Part shown: positions 24,871 through 36,321 of the stretch, one piece after another
Layout of the letters: each line of letters starts with the position of its first letter
Numbering within the stretch: the first letter of the stretch is position 1
Source of the DNA: Cerrena zonata
Taxonomy: Eukaryota; Basidiomycota; Agaricomycetes; Polyporales; Cerrenaceae
Reading direction: 5' to 3'
Assembly: GCA_038087015.1 (NCBI GenBank)
Contig: JASBNA010000029.1
Coordinates: forward strand, 248,001 to 312,000
DNA length: 64,000 nucleotides
The notes under the pieces: generated by a model
Database searches by the model: none
Told to the model about the DNA's origin: nothing
What the model saw: only the letters and a program-made list of their open reading frames with translations
Translations under genes and position numbers: made by a program

Positions 24871-25036
24871 GGACGCGCATGCTGGGGGGCCGTTCAAGAT
24901 CGCCCTCCCGGCAACGGGGGTCCGCAGCTCCCCCGTAAGACATCTCTTCATTCTTTGCTTTTGATAATACTGAAACTTGATACACCCCTTTCGTCCTATT
25001 TTCGGGATCTCCTTGTCAGCCACTAGGTGTAGAATG

Positions 25037-25344
25037 GTAAGTACGCTTGCCAGTCTCGCCTATCACCATGACTGATAATAGAATGTGTCGTGTGCTTTAT
25101 TGTTGAACTAACACTTCATACATGCCTTTCCTATGATCAAGGGAGATAATTCTATCAGCCACTGAGCGAAGAAGGGTAAGCACGCTTGCCAGTCTCGTCT
25201 ATTACCATGACTGATCATAGCATGTGTCGCGCGCTTTATTGTTGTGAGAACCAGGAATTGTCAGCCCTACCCGCTGTAGGGGAGTTTGACAACGTTGCAG
25301 TGAGTACGCTCACTAGTCTATATTTACACTTTGACTGATAATAG
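25037..25344 (+). repeat. Three tandem 45-nt intron-like units (left arm)
   Basis: Units lie at 25037-25081, 25176-25220 and 25300-25344. Each is exactly 45 nt, begins GTAAGT, GTAAGC or GTGAGT, carries a TGACTGAT branch-like site and ends in TAG. The first two differ at only a few positions and the third is more diverged. The spacers (94 and 79 nt) also share segments such as CAGCCACT and GCTTTATTGTTG, so the repeat unit is about 125-140 bp. Confidence 0.8.
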
Positions 25345-25596
25345 ACCGCGGGGGTTGTTTTGCTATTGTATCCTATGCGGGAGAGTCAACGTGGCTTCAG
25401 CGCGCTGTGTCAGTAGGCTCTTTGGTCGTCGATAACATTGTTGGGGTTCGTATTGTATAGTATTAGTAGTGTTGTGAGAATATATTTGATTTATGTCGTG
25501 ACTATAGTCCATAGTTGGACTGGGGTGTGGTGATATCGATACGACTCAGTTTATGTCAGCCCATAGATATAGTATACATCTCCTCTTACTACGGTT

Positions 25597-27424
25597 CTAT
25601 ACATCATCAACCATCTCTGTCGTTTCCTTAGAGATCTCGATGCGAACCTGATGAAAGGTTAATAACAAGAAAATTGAAACACCACGAACTCACTGGAATT
25701 GATCCAAAGCTTGATGATCGACGCACAAATCCAAATACATTAGGTCCAACAACGACAGGCGTTTCCATTTTTGCTCTCAGTAGCTGTCTTGAGTTAAGAC
25801 TGTGTTTCGGTATATTAGTTTTGTATAGGAAGTAGCTGCGGGAGAAAAGAGCAATACGCACACTCCAAAAAAGGAGTTGGCCATCACTGAGAAAGAAGGT
25901 GAAGGATATCAATATTTTCGGTTAAGCAAGCAATCAGGAGGATGCACCTTTAGCGAAAATGTTCTGCAATCCCATGAACAGATTACTGGGGAATGTGACC
26001 GGATAATGAGCCTGTGTAAAAGAACTTAATCCAAGATCCAAATAGATTGGAAAATAATTCGCACAACCACCAACGTAGCAATTGAAAGGGACCTAACAAA
26101 GTGAATTGAGCACACATTATATAAGACTCGGAAAGATGATAGCTTACGCAAGAATAGCACCAGTATTCACATAGTAAATCACTAACCAGTTGATCATACC
26201 ACGGGATCTAGTATCATTTGTTAAATGATTCTATCATCCGAAACGGCACACTTACCGCTGGATCTCTGGTTTGTTCTGCTGCAGGTAGTACACCATCGTT
26301 GCCGCCATAATAATATCCAGTCCGACAGCTAGACACGTGGTTATAAGGAGCGTGTCCTACACAATAAGTATTAGCAGAACTATCACAAAGGACAGTATAC
26401 GCAAAAAATGCGAACGTGGGTTGAGCGACTATCATCGAGGGAACCAGCTGTGGAAGAAAAGGTGTCGCTGTGTCATAATGATGAGTACAAGCTTCGTCGA
26501 GACTTCAGGAAGTGGCTCACTGTTTTTGCGCTATCCAGTCTGGTTTCACTCAGTGAAATGAATATGACAATAAGAGCACGATAGTATAACTTACATAAGA
26601 AAGTAACGTTTCTGCCGAGGAAGATCTGAATCTGGGAGTTAAACACAGTCAATATCGGTATATAAAATCTGAAACTATGGTGACACACCGCTGCAACAAC
26701 AAGAATGGTGTTTCTGCTAACTAATATCATAATCAGCTGTAGCCAACACCAGGAAAGTATGTGTAAAGAGCACGAACGTGTCCACATTCGGTAGATATAG
26801 AAACTGCAAGATGAAATGTCATTGATTGGCGACACACTGTGAAAGTACTCGAGAACGTACCCGTCGACGATCATTTCGATGATAACCTACTCCATGTTTA
26901 GCAAATCTCAAGCAAAGGCGCAGCTCATAGATAGATATACCTGAAGTACGTATGTAGCCTACCCATTCAAATTCAGTTTTCCAACTCGAGTTCATTCAGT
27001 TTATAGAACATACAGGTATACTCCTGTGTAATGGTTGAGTAAACATGCATATAAAGTATGTCATTTCATGACCGAGGCACTCACCAAAATAACGACTCCG
27101 AAGGGACAAGGTAGAAAAACATTTGTTGCAAGTAAACGATGGTGTGCATAGACTCTAGTACCCTACCGGAGATATTTCAGCGAATTTACTTGACGAGAGG
27201 ATAATATCCTACAAAACGATGCCGGCTAGTCCCTTCATCCAAGATGGATCTTTCTGACAAGAATTGAAGTATGCGTACGCTTGTGCGACGGTAAGTCCAT
27301 AGAAGCTACGCAACAAGAGTTAGTTTTTTTCGAGCGTTTTCTCGTTGAGCTATAATGAGAATACTAACATAGAGCCTATGGGGTAGCATAACATAAAACC
27401 ACCAAAGATATGGTCGAAGGACAT
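25597..27424 (-). CDS. DUF6534-type seven-helix membrane protein, copy 1
   Basis: This belongs to the large basidiomycete family of seven-helix membrane proteins with a C-terminal DUF6534 region; no biochemical function is established. It starts MSFDHIFGGFMLCYPIGSM at 27424, continues after an intron with IFYGLTVAQAYAYF and KDPSWMKGL, and has many short hydrophobic exons. Near the end are the family-like GLQNIFAK and LNSRQLLRAKM, then PVVVGPNVFGFV and a final exon RIEISKETTEMVDDV with stop at 25597-25599. Introns are numerous and short, so the middle exons are uncertain. Copy 2 follows directly upstream on the same strand, and copy 3 is mirrored at 43699-45568. Confidence 0.72.
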
Positions 27425-28808
27425 GACTATTATGAACTTGGGAGATGGGAAGGGATTAGCCTAGCATGTCGCGATCTGAGGTCGTGAAGATATTATATAG
27501 CGTCTATAAATTGAAAAGACGTAGAGTTAGGTTGATGAACAGGAGATCAGTCTCCTCGGAGACGTAGAAATCTTACACAAATAGTCTATCCTCTTGATTT
27601 CACCGGGTAAATGAGGTATGGCCGCGAGGTATCCTGACGCCACAAGATATTATTAATTGTAAGAGGACAAATATGATGTTTTATTATGACAGCACTCGCA
27701 TGCGCCACAATGTCCTCTGATTTTCACGCCCAGTGAATTGAAATTGGTAATCAAAGGTAGCAAGAGGGTGAGAAGAGAGGGTGACAAAGCTACGGCTACG
27801 CCGCTGATTGAGGACACATTGGATCTAGTATCTATAACGAACAGATCGAAGCCTGTGTGTATACATATACGTCACCATGAAGCACCGGTCTTCAGCTGAG
27901 ATTAGACTAGGTTCGAGCTTGACAAACCGTTGGCGTAGACGAGTACCCATTTGCATCAGAAGAAATTATGAAGTTGTTTGGAAGAGGTCTGGGACCGCAG
28001 GATGCGGCTCTCCATGATCCAAGCCCGGGGAACTACCTTCCATACACCACATATCTCGTATCGTACACCGACGAGTGGCACTGTCAGCTGTTAGAACCCC
28101 TGATCCAGGCCTCCCGGGCCTGTGCAACAGATCGCAACGATAGATTGACTGTTGACGAAAAAGAATGTTAGTATTTCGTTCGAGAATGATAGGATAGAAA
28201 TAGTACTTGTGTGTCATTATGATCAATATAGATATTCACGGAAATCTGGTTACTTACCTTGGTTCGAGGCGAACAGATTGTAGTATCAGGTCGTCGAAGA
28301 TGATTCTAATAGACGCTTAGCTATATTCTTCCCCGTAACTTCGTGCTTGTGTGGACATCAATGGACCGAAATCAAAGGTCCCGTCTTCTGTAGAGTTCCA
28401 TCGTAGCGCCTATCATGCTAATGCATTTGTGCTTTCCTTAAGTTTAAGCGAGAAGAAAAACATTTTAGTATCAAATTGTCCACTGGTAGGTAGTAGGTAC
28501 TATCACCAAACCCGAACCGAGGATTTGGCACCCGAAGACCAACAACATTACTTGACACGTCTATACAAATACATCACCGCAGCAGTCGCACATTGTGCGT
28601 CCGAGTCATCGTCCGAGATGGCCTATCGTTCTAGACGTGAGTGTCAGTCCCTGCTCAAATGCGAAGAAGTTCAGAAAGCACCTTCATACATCTTTTGATT
28701 ATTCCGTTCTGCTGATGATCAAATTTGAGTATCTTAATCGCTGGAGCAAAAATAGAGCGACCATACATATTTCTATACGGTTAACCTATTTCTTGAGGGT
28801 GGGATGGG
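27425..28808. other. Intergenic region between two DUF6534 genes
   Basis: This region carries the promoter of copy 1 and the 3' flank of copy 2. Plus-strand open frames at 27968-28171 and 28351-28698 have no recognisable domain and no partner exons that I can join with confidence. They may be remnants of another gene. Confidence 0.4.
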
Positions 28809-30558
28809 TTAGACACCTTCCGAGTCTTTCTCGCTAGCTTGCGACTCGTACGGCTTAGTATCTATTATCAATAGAGAGCCCATCTTGGTCCTCAGGAGTT
28901 CTCGAGAATTGAGACTGTTTGTGGCGATGTTAGCGTATATTGACTACAGAAAGAATCCGAGATAAAAACGCACACTCCGAAGAATGAACATGCCAAAACT
29001 AAATAGGGGAGATAAGATGATTTGACTGGTTCGGTAAAGACGAGGAACACACCTTTGGCGAAAACATTTATGAGGCTCACCCACACTTCAAGGTGGGGCG
29101 AAAGTGTGAACTTTGGATGATGTGTGAGCTACGAAATGGACACTTGCAGGTCTGTACATACTGCTATCAATACGCTGACCGAAAGGGATCTGGATATGAA
29201 AGCACGTTTATGAGTTTGCGTCACCAACTAATCAAGACTTGGCTTACACTAGAATGACACCAGTGTTCACATAATAGACTATAAGCCATGAAACGATACC
29301 TCGAGTTCTAAATTTACTGATTGTTAGACAAACAGCCTCTCATAAGTGAATTCGGTAAACGCACCTCTGGATGGTTGGTTTGGTCTTATATAAATGGTAG
29401 ACTATATTTGATGCCATGACAGTGTCGGAGGCGATTGCTAGGCTTGTAGCAATGAGGAAAAAATTCTAGAAAACACATTTCTCAGTACGCTATCACACAC
29501 AGAACATAGATAGACTCACGCGCGGCCAAGTCATTGTCGACGGTGGTGGCATCGATGCATCGGTGGTAATCCTGAAATAACAAAGCCATCAAGCCATCTC
29601 TACAAACCGGACCAATACGACGTACATTCCAATCAGCCATGCTGTCAACATTCCTTATTAGCTAATTGTGATATCAGATTACAGTTAAACAAACCTAGAA
29701 AGATCGTAACGCGACCACAAAATATTACCACCTTGAACCACGATGTGAGTGAAGAAACGCGGACTATAGTAGGGAGATCACGAACCGTTGCAAGAGTGAG
29801 TGGGATATTGTTGCTTACTAATTGTCATTTTCGTATATCAGTAATGCCGCGTGAGAAAGATGCAGGAAAAACTGACGTCTCCAGATCCGATGGACATAGA
29901 AACTTGAGGTAGAACATGACGTTAGTATGATAGTAGACTATCCGTGAAGGACGAGCTCACCTATTCACAAATATTTCGATGACAATCTGGTTCGCCAGCG
30001 TTAGCCTCTATGAACGTCTGGCGATTCATTATTCATTGAATTACCTCAAGGACAAAGCAAGTCTATGCAATTCGATTTGATGAGAAAGGCAATGTTGCAA
30101 AGGAGGGAGGGACAAACATACCGGGACACTCCTACATTCGTGTTACTGTTTGTATGAACATAGATTCCAAGGAATATGACTTACCAATCGACCCCCATTA
30201 GTCCGAATGATTCGGGAGGAGGAACTGAGGAGTATATATATAACTGGCGTAGCATGATAGCAGTGTGTACTGTTTCGAAGAAACTGACGAAAGATAAATT
30301 TCCTTAACCGTGAATTACAGAGAATGTTACTCAACATGACAACTATGGCCAGAGACTTAATCCATAGAGGGTCTCTTTGGTAAGAACGGAAGTAAATGTA
30401 CGCCTGCGATACGGTAATGCCGTAGAATCTGCCTCAGCAACATTAGCACCAAAACGACATGCACAAGCTTCAAGGATGTTTACTCACATGCAGCCTACAG
30501 CGAAACCTATAGCATTACCAGCAATTGAAGTGCCCGCTTCAGCTGCGAACTTATTCAT
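28809..30558 (-). CDS. DUF6534-type seven-helix membrane protein, copy 2
   Basis: This is a second member of the same membrane family on the same strand as copy 1. It starts MNKFAAEAGTSIAGNAIGFA at 30558. After a GTGAGT intron it reads FYGITVSQAYIYFRSYQRDP and LWIKSLAIVV, matching the first helix pair of the family. The last exons read VSLINVFAK and LNSRELLRTKMGSLLIID, and the protein ends ASEKDSEGV at 28809. The short hydrophobic exons between are consistent with seven helices, but individual junctions were not all resolved. The C-terminal pattern LNSR[QE][LI]LRxKM is shared by all three copies in this window. Confidence 0.7.
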
Positions 30559-31387
30559 AGTTGGTTTGTTAAAAGAGGGGATAGGTTCAAGTTCATAATC
30601 AGTCAGACCCCTTCGCGAAAGCGACTTATGGGTATTGCTAGGGGCATCTCATTTGGGACGGCCTAGTAACCTATAATTCCAAAAAAGGTGCGATACAGCA
30701 TGTGTCGTGTGGGCACATCCAACGGTGTTATGAGAGAATTAGCCTTCTCAGCGATATCTCGTGGAAAGCGTTGTTAGCGAATCAAGTCCTCAACTCCAAA
30801 CCCCGCACTGAGGTGCTGCGGATGTACTGCGAGTCGCCCTCGTTCGGTTTCGTTCGATATCAGTAGTCCTGTGTTCCTGAGCCCACCTAGTGGATAATGC
30901 AGCCGGGTCCGCGTTATCCTGTGTTATCCTAACTCAGGTGGTTTGAGATGAAGACAACCGGAGCGAGTCTTGTTTCGGAATGTTTGCGTTTAGTGTAAAC
31001 ATGTGTAAACAATATTGTCATCGTGATAGAAAACACAGCCACAATTATGTTTCAGCTTTCGTCACTCGAAAGTTTCGAAATTTTTGCTGGCTGAGAGTTC
31101 ACCGAAACAACAGTAGTGGACTCTAATACTTCTCTCATGCGTCGTACCCTGTTGAAATATTACCGACAACAAATACAAGGGAGTAAACTCAATCTATATA
31201 ATAGGATGACGTCACCAACCTATCTCGTGAACAAGGAACACTATCTCATCTATACCGATTGCTTTATAGCTTGATTGGTACAGCCGTACAAACGGTCCAA
31301 TTTTCCCTGGCATTTCTAGGACTACTAGCATCCTTTCTTGCATCCATCAACGTTTAACCCTCAACTCGGTAGGACTCTGTCTAAAAT
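30559..31387. other. Divergent intergenic region
   Basis: These 830 bp separate the DUF6534 copy 2 and M20 amidohydrolase genes, which point away from each other. A TATATAATA at 31195-31203 lies 185 nt upstream of the amidohydrolase ATG and could be its TATA box. I see no gene here. Confidence 0.45.
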
Positions 31388-33945
31388 ATGTCTAGCACAG
31401 GTGCACCCGATATCATCTGGCGTCCAGAGACTGACCTCCAGTCGTTCCACGGTGACGGAAAGGCTATTTATGAACCTGATTTGTTCGATGCAATCGATTC
31501 TACTATCGAATCATTGAGCGATGAACTTAGGACACTAAGTCTTGATATTCACGGTGAGACCAATGATTCCACTTACGCTTATGCTTGTAATAGTCTAAAT
31601 CTTGGCATGTAGATCACCCAGAATTGAAATGGGAAGAGCAGTACGTCATCCTTCTTATTAATGTCATACACCGCCCAAAGACTGAAATATTGCTTTCAAA
31701 TAATAGTCATGCACATGACGTTCTAACCGATTTCATGGCCAAGCATGGCTTTCAAGTCAAACAACATTACATTCTTCCAACAGCATGGGAGGCTACATTC
31801 ACGCAAGGTCAAGGTGGACCGACTATCGGCGTCAACTCCGAAATGGATGCATTGCCTGGAGTTGGGCATGCCTGCGGTCATAATCTCATTGCAATTGCAG
31901 GTGTCGCAGTCGCCTGCGCCGTCAAAGCGATCCTCGAAAAGAAGAATATCAATGGGAAAGTGGTCTTGCTTGGCACTCCTGGTGAGGATCTTGACTCGGG
32001 GGTCTCTAGTAAGCGATAGGATCATTGACTGTGTGCTTATGACTAGCCGAGGAGGGTGGTAGGGGTAAGGTTGTACTTCTTGAGGGCGGTGCTTATGAGG
32101 GTATGGACGCTTGTGTTATGTACATTCATCATCTCAATCTGTCATCTACTACATTCATCTCTGACGTACCCGCTTGATTGTAGGTGTCACCCAGCACCGG
32201 GCCCTCCTAACTCAGCCAGTCTCAGCTCTAGTCTTGCCTTGAAAGGACTGCAAGTCGAATACACAGGTCATACGTACGTCTTGAGTCTTGACATTTTCCT
32301 TTTCGCACTTGGACTCAGATATTATGACAGTGCCCACGCTGCCTTAGCACCTTGGGAGGGTCAGAATGCTCTGGACGCAGCCGTAGCGGCACATACCAAT
32401 ATAGGACTGCTTCGTCAACAGCTCAAACCCAATCATCGAGTACATGGTATCATCGAAGGCCGCGATTGGGCTCCGAACAGTACGGAAATATCATGTTTTT
32501 GATCTATATTGAGCATTTTATCTTATCTGAGTCACTAGTTGTACCGGATTATGCGAAACTGCTGTAAGTGGATGCAACGCTCTCGAGTTGATAGATCCGC
32601 TGATGAATCGCGCGAAAATTCGAAGATACTATATCCGCTCAGAGACATGGGCGGAGGTTCTCGCCGCTGTTCCTAGGGTTGAGAACTGTTTCAAGTAAGT
32701 CTATCATATCTTAGTCCTGCGTTCCGTCTTGATCAATTTCGATCTATTAGGGCTGCCGCACTCGCAACAGGTTGCAAGATCGATGTCAAACCCTTTCATA
32801 GCTCCACGGAGCTCCGACAAAACAAAGCACTTGGTAAATTTTCTAGTCGTGCCCTTCCTTCGCGTTCACTCACGAATTACCGACTTGTTTCGGTGATTAT
32901 CATGCAATGCAGGTGACGAGTTCGCCAACGTCTTCGAAAGCAAGTATGGGTCCATAGATCGCAAATACGGAATTGCGGGTGCTTCTACAGACTTCGTAAG
33001 TCATACAGCCTTTTTGTGCTTCATCCCCATCCTTTCTTGCGCCGGCCTTATCTCTGATGCCCTATGCCCTTTCCCCCTATTGCTGCGTTTCGTCCACGTC
33101 ACTTGCCTCATTTTTTCCGCATGTCAAAATCGAACCGTGACTCACGATATTATTTCTCTTTCCACCTTCCATATAGGGTGACATCACGTATGGTGCGTTT
33201 CATTATAACTTTTCATTCTATCTTGAGTCACAGCTAAATGCTCCTTTCACACTCCCTCATTGGCTCACATCGATGTTTATGCTCATACTTATGTGCATGG
33301 AAACTAATTCGCTGATTGACTGATCGTTGATCGCGCCCAATTTCGGACATGCATTGCATTCGTCGAATCATGTCATTGGTGCTTGCTGTGTAGCCCTCCC
33401 TGCCCTACACCCCGGATTTGGTACGTAGATCCACCTTCAATTTCTTTACCTCCTCTATCCGTTCAAATTTTCGGTACCGAAAAAAATCGTTCCCTTCCTC
33501 ATATGACTCATGACTCGAATCCTATTGTTCCTTCCGTTCCCACCTTTCACTTCCAACCATAACACCCCCTCACTACTCATGATCCGCTGTAAACCACTCC
33601 GACACTAACCAATGACCACCCAACACAGGCATCCCCACCAAACCCAACGGCGGCAACCACACCCGCGAGTTTGCAGCATCCGCAGCAACCATCGAGGCCC
33701 ATAAGGCAACTCTAAACGTGGCCAAGGCGCTCGCCGCTGTGGGTGTGAGGTTGTTGACTGATGAGGGGTTCTTGAATGAGGTCAGTGCCCATTTTACTAT
33801 TCGAATTCGAATGTTCCATCTTTATTCCGATTTGAGCCGGCGTTGTGTTCTTTGAATATGATTATGCTGAATGGGGATGGTCGTTTGTCGTTTTTAGGTT
33901 AAGAAGACGTTCGAGGAGGATAAGAAGATCAGGGGGGATGTTTGA
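31388..33945 (+). CDS. M20-family amidohydrolase (PM20D2-like)
   Basis: This is a metal-dependent amidohydrolase of peptidase family M20, the group that hydrolyses N-acyl amino acids or small dipeptides. Fourteen exons give 427 residues: 31388-31553, 31613-31640, 31707-31981, 32047-32119, 32184-32273, 32331-32479, 32539-32563, 32626-32694, 32751-32833, 32913-32995, 33177-33192, 33394-33420, 33629-33780 and 33898-33945. Metal-site motifs are present: SEMDALPGVGHACGHN, the Glu pair in GTPAEEGGRGK, and His in VMCHPAPGP. HTAHAALAPWEGQNALDA is the typical dimerisation-domain entry, and GNHTREFAASA is near the C-terminal metal ligand. Two exons are only 16 and 27 nt long and sit between unusually long introns. 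No signal peptide is seen, so it is probably cytosolic. Confidence 0.9.
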
Positions 33946-34692
33946 TTCATTCAGGGTGGTGCGGTGATGAGGCGTATTTCGAAGTTTGGGGTTGAATAAC
34001 AAGACACCGGGAAATGAAATGGATTGTAGTGGGTATGATCGGATGTCTGGATTACGCCTCTAAGATTACATCTATAACAAATATCTTTTGTATGTATGAG
34101 TAGTGTATTAACCGTAACGAAGTAAAGAAGATAGGTGGTATGATACATGGTGCCTAGTCCCCGAGGACCCCCAAGATGAACGAATCAGTACATAATGTAT
34201 ACAACATGTGCAGACGTGCGTCCGCCGAAAAGAAGAAAAGGTTGAAAACTAAGTCCTAAGAAATCGAAAGGAAGATCAAGAAGAGAGATGCAGCGTATCA
34301 TGTATGTACCTACGAATACAGGAGTGGTGGTTGTGTATGAGAAGTGAGGAGCGGGAGGATAGGAGGATAATAGAGACGAATAAGGATAACGCTGCGTATA
34401 AGCTGTGTATGCGGATATGGCGTAACGTGCGACGAAAGCATAGTGGAAAACGGGCATCTGTATGAGGAGATAGAATGGAAATCGTGGGTGATGAGGCACA
34501 GGGAAATGGTGAACAATGGAAACCTGGAATGAAGCGACGATCTTCCCAGTTCCATCTCTGACTCCATTATTGACTGTTGGGATCCGAATATGCCAGTGTA
34601 GCCGTATAACTCGTTATACGGAACATCTGAGATCTAAGGAGTCAGAGATTTGTTCCCAGGTGACACCCCAACCGAATTTACACCACGACAGA
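33946..34692. other. Convergent intergenic region
   Basis: This 750-bp stretch lies between the 3' ends of the amidohydrolase and HSP20-like genes. Minus-strand open frames here are low-complexity Ser/Pro/Tyr-rich shadows without domain signs. I see no gene. Confidence 0.5.
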
Positions 34693-35526
34693 TTAGGTTG
34701 ATGCGGGTAGAGTAGCACGAGAAAGAGAGGGCATGCGGCGTCCAGTTGTAGATGGGGAAGCAGATGTGACGGAAGACGATAGAGCGCCGCCAGAAACACC
34801 TGTACCGGTTTGGGGGTTACGTGGCCAGGAGACGTAAAGCATGCCTTCAACGAGGTCTGCGGTGACTTGGGTACTCTGAAGAAAAGGCGAGTCAGCATTG
34901 GGCTTGAATTGGGATATGGGGACAGATGAATTACATACTATAGTACCTTGAGGTAGCTCAATTTCCCGCTTAAATTTGCCAAAGGCCAACTCTCGTGTTG
35001 TGTAACGAGGCGTCGTTTGATCGTGATTCTCGATTTCTTGACCATGCTCGTTGATGATAGAAATCGGAGGAAGTTGAGAGCGGGAGAGACTTTGGTAGGA
35101 TCCGTTGCGATTTGGGTACGGATATCCGGAGAGGACATGCTTGAGAGGCATTGCACGTTGTCCCTCAACACACAATTTCTCGTTGATAACTTGCAATGTG
35201 AGGCTATCTCGCTCAATACCAGGTAACTCGATAGCAGCAAAGATTCGAGGCATGTTTTCATCATCACAAAGATCCATTCTATAGACAATGAGGCGTAATT
35301 AGTATATTAGTATTAGCGAGGAAAATGAGAAGAAAACATACCTGGGTATATAGGTTCTAGCAACTGGCTTGGACATCATGTCCCTACGCTTCTTCTGCAT
35401 TTGAAGGTATCGCGTAGCAATGATTTTGTCAGCAATTTTGAATATCTTTTCAGTGTCGCGGGTAATAAGTTTGGAGGAAGCAGGGGCGGAGAAGGGTCGG
35501 TTCGGGGATGAAGCAACGGCGGTCAT
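34693..35526 (-). CDS. HSP20-like (alpha-crystallin domain) protein
   Basis: This looks like a small heat-shock or p23/HSP20-fold chaperone. Three exons (35526-35342, 35278-34939, 34875-34693) give 235 residues. The N-terminus is basic (ATRYLQMQKKRRDMMSKPV). The HSP20 core begins NMPRIFAAIELPGIERDSLTLQVINEKLCVEGQ in two adjacent pieces, breaks for a Pro/Ser-rich insert of about 50 residues, and resumes RELAFGKFKREIELPQGTI, then VTADLVEGMLYVSWP. The C-terminus is Ser/Thr-rich with no I-x-I tail motif visible. The insert inside the core is unusual for the family. A TATAAAAAGG element 105 nt upstream supports the start chosen. Confidence 0.82.
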
Positions 35527-35630
35527 GGTGAATGCGATAATGTTAGGTGAAGAAGAAAGGTTTTGAGAGATAAAGTAGTAGAACTGAGTGGGGAGCGGAG
35601 TAGTGAGTGACGGAGCGCAGAGACCCGGCC

Positions 35631-35640
35631 CCTTTTTATA
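35631..35640 (-). promoter_or_regulatory. TATA box of the HSP20-like gene
   Basis: TATAAAAAGG on the minus strand is followed by GGCC and lies 105 nt upstream of the ATG. The overlapping AAGGGG contains a stress-element-like AGGGG. No clear tripartite heat-shock element (alternating GAA/TTC) was found nearby. Confidence 0.55.
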
Positions 35641-36321
35641 CTTCCGGATGACTCGAGGAGCGAACAAACAAGACGAGATCAGTCATGCGAAGTCAGATGG
35701 CAGGAGAAAAGGCCATCCAGATTAGTCTATTGGAGACGCAGATTGCCTCTAGGGGGGGCTGTGACTCGACCCCACCGGAATCATTCTCGGCATAGGATTA
35801 AGCAGCAAGACACCGTTAGTGCGGAAATGCAGGTCGGCATACAGGAGTTGAGTGCATCCGCTCACAGCAGGCTTGACATGTCCCGGAAACATAATCTAAC
35901 AACTACTGTGGATGACTGTACACTATCGAAAACACCAGAAACCGACAGAGCCCGTCGTGCCCCGCACTGCACAGGCTTATTCTTTCCAGACTCGGCTGCC
36001 TAAAAAGGCAACCATAGTGGAGTTGGTGAGGTGTATCGCTTCTGGTGTGTTCGGTCAGGGTTCTTCTGCTGCGGACGTCGTGTCCGCATCCACATTATGC
36101 CATAGCTCCGAGAAAAAGACATACGAAAGCTTTGTCAGAAAAAGGAGGAGAATAAGGAGCAATACAGCGGGGATGAAACTCCCCACTGAGAGCGAGCAGT
36201 GCCACACTGCCACGCTTACGAGGCCCGGGAAGTGCCGGGGCCCTTGAGGTCATCGCAAGACACAGAGTCGCAGTTACACAAGGTTATTCAACTTCTCCTA
36301 CACACAGCTTCTCTGTCCACC
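35641..36321. other. Divergent intergenic region
   Basis: This carries the promoters of the HSP20-like and CstF64 genes. Overlapping plus-strand frames at 35743-36247 show no domain and lack a coding bias. I see no gene. Confidence 0.45.

Larger units (their letters stand above)
24128..25360 (+). repeat. Left arm of a ~1.2-kb inverted repeat
   Basis: The sequence from about 24128 to 25360 reappears in reverse complement at about 45830-47066 with only scattered substitutions and small indels. Similarity starts near the shared TTATCAGATAA and fades just past CCGCGGGGGT. The arm holds the 118-residue ORF, a GACGGGACCTCAA-type minisatellite, a GC-rich stretch and three intron-like 45-nt units. 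No terminal inverted repeats or target-site duplication of a known transposon type could be recognised at its edges. Confidence 0.92.

Noticed and set aside
24128..25360. Repeat arm as a known DNA transposon or LTR
   Set aside because: No transposase, terminal inverted repeat, LTR ends (TG...CA) or target-site duplication could be recognised. It remains an unclassified repeat.
27968..28698. Small gene between DUF6534 copies
   Set aside because: The frames are short and unlinked, and one is mirrored by an equally long antisense frame.
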